From an uncultured Clostridia bacterium (GTDB lineage: Bacteria; Bacillota; Clostridia; Oscillospirales; Acutalibacteraceae): a stretch of DNA of 64,000 nucleotides. Numbering within the stretch: the first letter of the stretch is position 1; each line of letters starts with the position of its first letter. The DNA is taken from assembly GCA_947623505.1 (NCBI GenBank), contig CANQGT010000001.1, positions 62,001 to 126,000 of the forward strand, in the 5' to 3' direction. The translations under genes and the position numbers were made by a program. This document shows positions 57,954 to 64,000 of this stretch, in pieces. The notes beneath the pieces were generated by a model. The model had not been told where the DNA came from, did no database searches, and saw only the letters and a program-made list of their open reading frames with translations.

Positions 57954-58712
57954 ATGGTTTTGCTTAAAGTTGAAAATCTAAAAAAGAGCTTCGGCGACAA
58001 TCAGGTGCTTAAAGATATATCGCTCACCGTGAACGAGGGCGAAGTCGTTTCCATAATCGGCTCATCGGGTTCGGGCAAATCCACCCTGCTTCGCTGCTGC
58101 ACAACGCTCGAAACGGTTGATTCCGGCAATATTTCATACGGTGATAAAATTCTCGTTTCAACGTCGGACGGCAAGACGAAATACGCCTCCAAAAAGCAGA
58201 TTAAGGAAATAAGGGAATTTTTCGGGCTTGTGTTTCAGAATTTCAATCTTTTCCCGCATTTTTCCGTTTTAAAAAATCTTACGGAAGCGCAGAGAATCGT
58301 GCTTAAACGCGACAAAAAAGAGGCGCTTGAAACCGCGCGAAAGCTACTTGAAAAAATGGGGCTTTCAAATAAGGAAAAAGCCTATCCGAACGAGCTTTCC
58401 GGAGGGCAGCAGCAGCGTGTTTCCATTGCCCGCGCTCTTTCGTTGAATCCGAAAATCCTTTTTTTCGATGAGCCGACGTCGGCACTTGATCCCGAACTTA
58501 CGGGCGAAATATTAAAGGTTATAAAGGAACTTGCCGCCGAAAAAATGACAATGGTAATAGTTACCCACGAAATGAGCTTTGCGCGCGACGTTTCAGACAA
58601 GGTGCTGTTTATGGACGGCGGCGTTATAGTTGAGCAGGGCACTCCCGAAGAGGTGTTCGGAAATCCCAAAATGCAGAGAACGAAGGAATTTCTTAAAAAC
58701 TACGAAAGCTGA
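57954..58712 (+). CDS. Amino-acid ABC transporter ATP-binding protein
   Basis: 252 residues. Walker [10 protein letters not shown] (36-44), Q-loop [11 protein letters not shown], signature [16 protein letters not shown], Walker [16 protein letters not shown] and H-loop VTHEM. This is the PAAT-type (GlnQ/HisP) pattern. AAGGGGGCGATGAT precedes the ATG. Completes a binding protein-permease-ATPase set and is followed by a strong terminator. Confidence 0.96.
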   Translation: MVLLKVENLKKSFGDNQVLKDISLTVNEGEVVSIIGSSGSGKSTLLRCCTTLETVDSGNISYGDKILVSTSDGKTKYASKKQIKEIREFFGLVFQNFNLFPHFSVLKNLTEAQRIVLKRDKKEALETARKLLEKMGLSNKEKAYPNELSGGQQQRVSIARALSLNPKILFFDEPTSALDPELTGEILKVIKELAAEKMTMVIVTHEMSFARDVSDKVLFMDGGVIVEQGTPEEVFGNPKMQRTKEFLKNYES

Positions 58713-58734
58713 TATTTTTTCTTTAATAAGAATG

Positions 58735-58764
58735 AAGCGAACGGTGTAACAGCCGTTCGCTTTT
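58735..58764 (+). terminator. Terminator of the ABC transporter operon
   Basis: Perfect 10-bp stem AAGCGAACGG/CCGTTCGCTT, 8-base loop, then Ts. Confidence 0.85.
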
Positions 58765-58781
58765 ACTATAAAGCATTAAAA

Positions 58782-58814
58782 AATACGGCCGCCTCAAAAC
58801 GAGGCGGCCGTATT
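58782..58814 (-). terminator. Terminator of nifJ
   Basis: Perfect 14-bp stem AATACGGCCGCCTC/GAGGCGGCCGTATT, 5-base loop, then TTTTTTAATG on the minus strand. Confidence 0.9.
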
Positions 58815-58833
58815 CATTTTATAAATCGGGATT

Positions 58834-61800
58834 TCAGTCTTTCTTCGGCGCGTAGTATTCAACGGTGCGAAGAAGATCGTTATATTTCGCGACCGCGTTT
58901 TCGGCGGCGGCGTTAAACAGAACGTCCGCTCTTTCGGGGAAGCTTCTTCTGAGCGATGAATAACGGGTCTCGCCGTTGATGAACTCAATGTAATCGCCTG
59001 TCGGTTCCTTGGAATCGAGCGAGAACGGGTTTTTGCCCTGAGCGATAAGATCGGGGTTGTATCTGAACAGATTCCAGTACCCTGCCGTTACCGCTTTTTT
59101 CTGCTCCGCCTGATTGAACGGCATCTTTATACCGTGGTTGATACAGGGAGCGTACGCGATTATGATTGAAGGCCCGTGATAAGCCTCTGCCTCCTTGAAG
59201 GCCTTTAAGCATTGATTGTAATCCGCGCCCATGGCTACCTGAGCAACATAAACGTAGCCGTAGGACATAGCAATCTTCGCAAGATCCTTTTTCTTGGTTA
59301 TCTTACCCGAAGCGGCAAACTGAGCGACAGCGCCCGTGGGGGTTGCCTTTGAAGCCTGGCCGCCGGTGTTGGAATAAACCTCGGTATCGAATACGAGAAC
59401 GTTTACATCCTGATTCTGAGCGAGGACGTGGTCAAGTCCGCCGAAGCCTATATCATAAGCCCAACCGTCGCCGCCGAAAATCCACTGGCTCTTCTTGGCG
59501 GCGTAATCCTTATCCTTGAGGAAGTCCTCAGCGGCGGCTTTCTCGTCGCCCGTGAGCTCAGCCTTTTCAAGAGCGGCTATAAGCGCCTTTGCGGGCGCGT
59601 CGTTCGCGCGGGTATCATTAAATGTGTCAAGATAAGCCTTAACCTCATCGGCAACAGCGGAATTTTGAAGCGCGAGGGCGTCATTTGCAAGCCTTGAACG
59701 AATCTGCGCGTTTGCAAGGAACATACCGAAACCGAACTCGGCATTGTCCTCAAACAGAGAGTTTGACCACGCGGGGCCGTTGCCCTTCTTATCCACGGTG
59801 TAGGGAGTGGAGGGAGCGGAACCGCCCCAAATTGATGAGCATCCGGTGGCGTTCGCGATATACATTTTATCGCCGAAAAGCTGAGTAGCGAGCTTGGCGT
59901 AAGGCGTTTCGCCGCAACCGGCGCACGCGCCGGAGAACTCAAGATAAGGCTTGAGATACTGCGTGGAAACAATCGTTTTATCGGAAGCTACAACGGGATT
60001 CGGATCGACGTCGCAGAGAGCGTCAAATACGGGCTGCTGTTCCATTTGAGAAGCGATGGGCTTCATAACAAGCGACTTTGTCGGGCAGACGTTCGCGCAG
60101 GATGAGCATCCGGTGCAGTCCAGCGTTGAGACTATAAGCGCAAAGCTGAGGCCGGTGTTCTTGGGAACCTTGAGGTCAACCGCCTTTGTGTTAGCGGGAG
60201 CCTTCGCAAGCTCGTCGGCAGTAAGAGCCACGGGGCGAATTACCGCGTGGGGGCATACCATAGCGCATCTGTTGCACTGAGCGCAGGTTTCGGGAATCCA
60301 CTCGGGAACATCGACCGCGATACCGCGCTTTTCAAACGCGGCGGAACCCTGCGGGAACACGCCGTCCGCCATATCAACAAAGGTTGAAACGGGAACGGAA
60401 TCGCCCTTTTGATGACCGACGGGATCAAGGATTTCCTTAACAAATTTCTTCATTTCGGGGCGGTCGGTCTTGATCTCAAACGTGTTTTCCTCGTCAACGG
60501 CGTTTTTCCAGCTTTCGGGAACCTCAACCTTTATGAGTTCCTTTGAGCCGCGATCGATACCGTTGTGGTTTGCCGCTACAATGGCTTCGCCTTTCTTGGA
60601 AAACTTGGCGGTTGCCTTTTCTTTCATATATTCAATAGCCTGATCTACGGGAAGAATGCCTGAAATCGTGAAGAACGCGGACTGAAGTATCGTTGACGCG
60701 CGGCCTTTGAGCCCTACTTCCTCGGCGATCTTAATGCCGTTGAGAATATAGAAGTTTATATCATTCTGAGCAATATATCTCTTCATCGACGCGGGAAGCT
60801 CTTTATCAAGCTCCTCGGGCGACCAGATGCAGTTGAGAAGGAACGTGCCGCCGGGAACAAGATCCTGCACCATATCGTATTTTGTAACATACGACGGGCA
60901 ATGGCAGGCAACGAAATTTGCCTTGTTGATGAGATACGTTGAGGTTATCGGATTCTCGCCGAAACGGAGGTGAGATACGGTAACGCCGCCCGATTTCTTT
61001 GAATCGTAGAAGAAATAGCCCTGGGCGTACATATCGGTGTGATCGCCTATGATCTTAATGGAATCCTTGTTCGCGCCGACAGTTCCGTCAGAGCCGAGAC
61101 CCCAGAACTTGCAGGAAGTGGTGCCCGCGGGGGTAGTGTCCACATTCTCGCCGGCTTCAAGCGAAAGATACGTAACGTCGTCGGTAATACCTATTGTAAA
61201 CGTCTTTTTCGGCTCGGCGGACTTCATATTATCATAAACGGCGATAATGTGAGCGGGAACGGTATCCTTTGAACCGAGACCGTAACGGCCGTTATATACG
61301 GGAGCGGTCTCAAAAGCGGAGCCCTTGAACGCCGCGACAACATCAAGATAGAGCGGTTCGCCGATGGAGCCGGGTTCCTTCGTTCTGTCCAAAACCGAGA
61401 ACTTCTTTACAGTTGACGGGATAACTTCGATAAGATGCTTCGCGGAGAAAGGTCTGTAAAGATGAACCTTTACAACGCCGACCTTTTCGCCCTTAGCGTT
61501 GAGATAATCAACAGTTTCGGCAATGGTGTCGCAAACGGAACCCATCGCGATGATAACGTATTCAGCATCGGGCGCGCCGTAATAATTAAAGGGCTTGTAA
61601 TCGGTTCCTATTTTAGCGTTGACGTCATTCATATACTTAACGGTAGCGTCAACGGCATTGTTGTAATACTTGTTGCAGGCCTCTCTGTGCTGGAAGAAGA
61701 GATCGGAGTTTTCAGCCGAACCGCGAAGCGTGGGATGCTCCGGATTGAGAGCATGCGCGCGGAAACGCTTAACGTCCTCCATATCAACCATTGATTTGAG

Positions 61801-62370
61801 ATCGTCGTAATCCCAAACCTCTATCTTCTGAACCTCGTGCGAAGTGCGGAAGCCGTCAAAGAAATGAAGGAAAGGAACGCCGCATTTGAGAGTAGCAAGA
61901 TGAGCGACGGCACCGAGATCCATAACCTCCTGCGGATTGTTTGAGCAAAGCATCGCGTAGCCCGTCTGGCGGCAGGCGTAAATATCGGAATGATCGCCGA
62001 AAATGTTGAGCGCGTGTGTTGATACGCAGCGAGCCGAAACGTGGATAACAGACGAGAGAAGCTCGCCGGCTATCTTATACATATTCGGTATCATAAGCAA
62101 AAGGCCTTGCGAAGCGGTGTAGGTGGTGGTAAGAGCACCTGCCGAAAGCGATCCGTGAACCGCACCGGCCGCGCCGCCCTCCGATTCCATTTCCTGAACC
62201 CTTACGTTCTGGCCGAAAATGTTCTTAGCGTCGTGAGACGAAAGAACGTCGGTTACCTCAGCCATAACGGAAGAGGGAGTGATAGGATAAATCGCGGCAA
62301 CTTCCGTAAACGCATAGGAAACATGCGCGGCGGCGTTATTGCCATCCATTGTTTTCTTTTTTCTTGCCAT
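58834..62370 (-). CDS. nifJ: Pyruvate:ferredoxin (flavodoxin) oxidoreductase
   Basis: Oxidises pyruvate to acetyl-CoA and CO2, passing electrons to ferredoxin; central to fermentation in strict anaerobes. 1178 residues, single-chain homodimeric type. Domain order: N-terminal pyruvate-binding domain (YPITPSSVMAEVTD), CoA-binding and gamma domains, two 4Fe-4S clusters (CAQCNRCAMVCPHAV and CTGCSSCANVCPTKS), and the thiamine diphosphate domain with CAGCGETPYAKL, NATGCSSIWGGS and GGDGWAYDIGFGGLDHV. AGGAGGAATTCC precedes the ATG. Transcribed alone, with its own promoter and terminator. Confidence 0.98.
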   Translation of the reverse strand: MARKKKTMDGNNAAAHVSYAFTEVAAIYPITPSSVMAEVTDVLSSHDAKNIFGQNVRVQEMESEGGAAGAVHGSLSAGALTTTYTASQGLLLMIPNMYKIAGELLSSVIHVSARCVSTHALNIFGDHSDIYACRQTGYAMLCSNNPQEVMDLGAVAHLATLKCGVPFLHFFDGFRTSHEVQKIEVWDYDDLKSMVDMEDVKRFRAHALNPEHPTLRGSAENSDLFFQHREACNKYYNNAVDATVKYMNDVNAKIGTDYKPFNYYGAPDAEYVIIAMGSVCDTIAETVDYLNAKGEKVGVVKVHLYRPFSAKHLIEVIPSTVKKFSVLDRTKEPGSIGEPLYLDVVAAFKGSAFETAPVYNGRYGLGSKDTVPAHIIAVYDNMKSAEPKKTFTIGITDDVTYLSLEAGENVDTTPAGTTSCKFWGLGSDGTVGANKDSIKIIGDHTDMYAQGYFFYDSKKSGGVTVSHLRFGENPITSTYLINKANFVACHCPSYVTKYDMVQDLVPGGTFLLNCIWSPEELDKELPASMKRYIAQNDINFYILNGIKIAEEVGLKGRASTILQSAFFTISGILPVDQAIEYMKEKATAKFSKKGEAIVAANHNGIDRGSKELIKVEVPESWKNAVDEENTFEIKTDRPEMKKFVKEILDPVGHQKGDSVPVSTFVDMADGVFPQGSAAFEKRGIAVDVPEWIPETCAQCNRCAMVCPHAVIRPVALTADELAKAPANTKAVDLKVPKNTGLSFALIVSTLDCTGCSSCANVCPTKSLVMKPIASQMEQQPVFDALCDVDPNPVVASDKTIVSTQYLKPYLEFSGACAGCGETPYAKLATQLFGDKMYIANATGCSSIWGGSAPSTPYTVDKKGNGPAWSNSLFEDNAEFGFGMFLANAQIRSRLANDALALQNSAVADEVKAYLDTFNDTRANDAPAKALIAALEKAELTGDEKAAAEDFLKDKDYAAKKSQWIFGGDGWAYDIGFGGLDHVLAQNQDVNVLVFDTEVYSNTGGQASKATPTGAVAQFAASGKITKKKDLAKIAMSYGYVYVAQVAMGADYNQCLKAFKEAEAYHGPSIIIAYAPCINHGIKMPFNQAEQKKAVTAGYWNLFRYNPDLIAQGKNPFSLDSKEPTGDYIEFINGETRYSSLRRSFPERADVLFNAAAENAVAKYNDLLRTVEYYAPKKD

Positions 62371-62442
62371 TGGAATTCCTCCTATAATAAAAATTATTAT
62401 ATTATACAGTAATTTCGGAGCATCCGCCCCGTAACCTTACAT

Positions 62443-62471
62443 ATTATATCATCACGATATACTAAATTCAA
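62443..62471 (-). promoter_or_regulatory. Promoter of nifJ
   Basis: TTGAAT (62471-62466), 17-base spacer, TATAAT (62448-62443) on the minus strand, with a leader of about 65 bases. Confidence 0.7.
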
Positions 62472-62504
62472 TAACAAATTTTAAGTATTTTTACCCTAAT
62501 TTAA

Positions 62505-63368
62505 CTAAATAATTTCAACGGAATCGCCCGTATCCCTAAGATTTCTGAACTTCGGACGCTCGCTGCCCGTCTTATTCGGTGAATGGAAAGTGAGCATAAG
62601 TCCGTCCCTGCCGCTGAAAATCATTCCGTGGCCGCCGTCGTCCGAAATAAGCGGAGGAAGATGAACGAAATTGCCGTTTATCTCGCCGTTATCCGAACGG
62701 GCAAGGCATTGAGCGTATTTTCCGTTTATAAAGGTTGACCAAACCATAAGCAGCTCGCCCTGAGAGGTTCTGAACATAAACGGTCCGTCGGTTATATAAT
62801 GCTCGCCGTGGGGCTTTTTATCAATATAATAGGGCGAAGAGCCCTTAAAAAGCTCAACAGGCTCGCCTTCGCTTTTTTTCAGATCGGCGCTCAGCTTTAT
62901 ATAGCACACGGTTCCGTCGGTTATCTGAGTATGCTCGTGGCAAAACACAAGATACGGTTCGCCCTTTTTATCGACATAAAGCGTTCCGTCTATACATTCC
63001 CAATCGTCGGGAGTAACGGGGCCGTTGCTGTGAGGAACGAACGGTCCCTCGGGCCTGTCCGCCCTGAGGCAATAGGTGCCCCTAAGCGTTGTGAAAAGCC
63101 CCTTTTTTCTTGTGAAAGAGGCAAGCATATAATACCCGCCTCTGTATTTATGCACCTCAGGCGCCCAGTTTACCTGCCGGTTGAGCCCGTATTTTTCGGA
63201 ATTGAAACATTCCTTCGGCTCGCTCCAGTTCTCTAAATCATCGGAGACATAAACGTCAAAACCGCCGGTGTTTCTGCCGAAATCGGCGGCGCGGGTGCCG
63301 TACATATAATATTTACCGCTTTCGTAAAGAACGAAAGGATCCCTTATATTTATTTGAGATAAATTCAT
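62505..63368 (-). CDS. Glycoside hydrolase family 43-like protein
   Basis: 287 residues with no signal peptide. Five-bladed beta-propeller features of GH43: INIRDPFVLYESGKYYMYGT near the N-terminus with the general-base aspartate, WAPEVHKYRGGYYMLASF, and DGTLYVDKKGEPYLVF. The position of the usual general-acid glutamate reads ITDGPFMF, with Asp in place of Glu, so activity may be altered. The family acts on arabinan, xylan or galactan side chains. It lies 17 bp after a zinc-ribbon membrane protein gene. Confidence 0.82.
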   Translation of the reverse strand: MNLSQINIRDPFVLYESGKYYMYGTRAADFGRNTGGFDVYVSDDLENWSEPKECFNSEKYGLNRQVNWAPEVHKYRGGYYMLASFTRKKGLFTTLRGTYCLRADRPEGPFVPHSNGPVTPDDWECIDGTLYVDKKGEPYLVFCHEHTQITDGTVCYIKLSADLKKSEGEPVELFKGSSPYYIDKKPHGEHYITDGPFMFRTSQGELLMVWSTFINGKYAQCLARSDNGEINGNFVHLPPLISDDGGHGMIFSGRDGLMLTFHSPNKTGSERPKFRNLRDTGDSVEII

Positions 63369-63385
63369 AAATCAAATCCACCGTT

Positions 63386-63985
63386 TCATTCGGCATTTAT
63401 TTTTTTGCTTACCGCAAAATGCAGAGCCACCGTAACTATCTGCAGGGCGAGAACAACGAAAAATCCGTAAGCGAGTCCGCCGCCGGCGGAAATTACGGCT
63501 ATGTATATCCCGGAAAACGCGGCAATGCCCGCAGAGGATATCACAACGTTTCTCTTTAGTCCGTTTTTCGTGAAAGAAAACAGCGAAACAACAATAGAAA
63601 CGAGAGCGAAAGCAACAACGCAGACAAAATCGGCAAAGCAGAGCGTAAGCAATGTATCACCGAACACACCGCCGCCTGTAACTGATTTTATAATACCGAT
63701 GAGATTTACCGAATCGCCGTTAGCGGTGAAAACGGGCAGCAGCAGCGCCGCTATGGGAAGCAAAAAGCACACGAGCCGCAAAACGGCGGCAACCGAGCCT
63801 ATTGCGGAAGCCTTTATTCCATTGAGCAGCCTTTCCACCGCGTCAAACTCCCGTTCCGCCTGCTCAGCGTCGTTTTTAAGGCTGTTTTCAAAATCGTAGT
63901 ACATCAGATTCGCTCCGCAGTGGGGGCAAGTCTGTTTGAAATAAAACCGGCCTAATTTTTCGCCGCATTTCGGGCAGTTACTCAT
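63386..63985 (-). CDS. Zinc-ribbon membrane protein, unknown function
   Basis: 199 residues from the ATG at 63985-63983, eight bases after AAGGAGG; a GTG three codons earlier overlaps that site. N-terminal zinc ribbon CPKCGEKLG...CPHCG (about residues 4-24), a polar helix (about 30-58), then four hydrophobic helices (roughly 62-88, 110-135, 145-168, 170-192). No enzyme domain. Similar ribbon-plus-membrane proteins are common in Clostridia without known function. Upstream of a GH43 gene on the same strand. Confidence 0.75.
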   Translation of the reverse strand: MSNCPKCGEKLGRFYFKQTCPHCGANLMYYDFENSLKNDAEQAEREFDAVERLLNGIKASAIGSVAAVLRLVCFLLPIAALLLPVFTANGDSVNLIGIIKSVTGGGVFGDTLLTLCFADFVCVVAFALVSIVVSLFSFTKNGLKRNVVISSAGIAAFSGIYIAVISAGGGLAYGFFVVLALQIVTVALHFAVSKKINAE

Positions 63986-64000
63986 TTTCTCCACCTCCTT

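Overview
The window looks like chromosome from a low-to-mid GC, anaerobic, Gram-positive member of the Clostridia, probably a gut Oscillospiraceae/Ruminococcaceae-like organism. This is inferred from: the cluster ftsY-smc-radical SAM-rnc-plsX-trmFO-topA-dprA; folate-dependent TrmFO; pyruvate:ferredoxin oxidoreductase; CDP-glycerol polymerase-like enzymes; strong GGAGG ribosome binding sites with frequent TTG/GTG starts; and short REP-like repeats. No rRNA, tRNA, CRISPR array or intact insertion sequence was recognised.

Layout. (1) 1-17570, minus strand, is housekeeping: a nine-gene unit (trmH-like, dprA, topA, trmFO, plsX, rnc, radical SAM, smc, ftsY) tied together by short overlaps; infC-rpmI-rplT with a hairpin leader and a probable AUC start on infC; and pyk-mltG-thyA-folA. 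(2) 17641-19156, plus strand: two membrane proteins. (3) 19185-27248: an accessory stretch, partly AT-rich, with a secreted RTX-repeat lipase, an AAC(3)-type acetyltransferase, a DUF2441-like protein, peptidase E, a methyltransferase, a TetR-regulated membrane-protein operon and a Nudix hydrolase. (4) 27316-32170: an unusual five-gene operon in which two double-SCP2-like proteins bracket a class III aminotransferase and a split transketolase. This is my best candidate for an undescribed system. (5) 32359-38201: trpS, an aminotransferase, two CDP-glycerol glycerophosphotransferase-like enzymes and glyA. (6) 38424-45588: yebC, a stand-alone condensation-domain protein with a HAAS-like membrane partner, a TagH-like ABC ATPase, ilvD, a maltose-type O-acetyltransferase and a GNAT. 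(7) 45613-47612: a sirtuin, a SLOG-type protein and an XRE regulator, the last two separated by a perfect 49-bp palindrome. (8) 47856-51699: TSCPD protein, clan GH-D glycosidase and a signal peptidase I with an added zinc ribbon. (9) 51925-55712: iolG-iolD-iolE, a partial inositol pathway. (10) 55713-56350: a REP-type repeat cluster. (11) 56351-58712: an amino-acid ABC transporter. (12) 58834-63985: nifJ, a GH43 enzyme and a zinc-ribbon membrane protein.

Together these suggest a fermentative saccharolytic anaerobe. Pyruvate kinase and PFOR carry central carbon flow, plant- or host-glycan hydrolases and inositol enzymes feed it, and the wall carries a teichoic-acid-like glycerophosphate polymer. 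Product names rest on motif reading of translations, without database searches.
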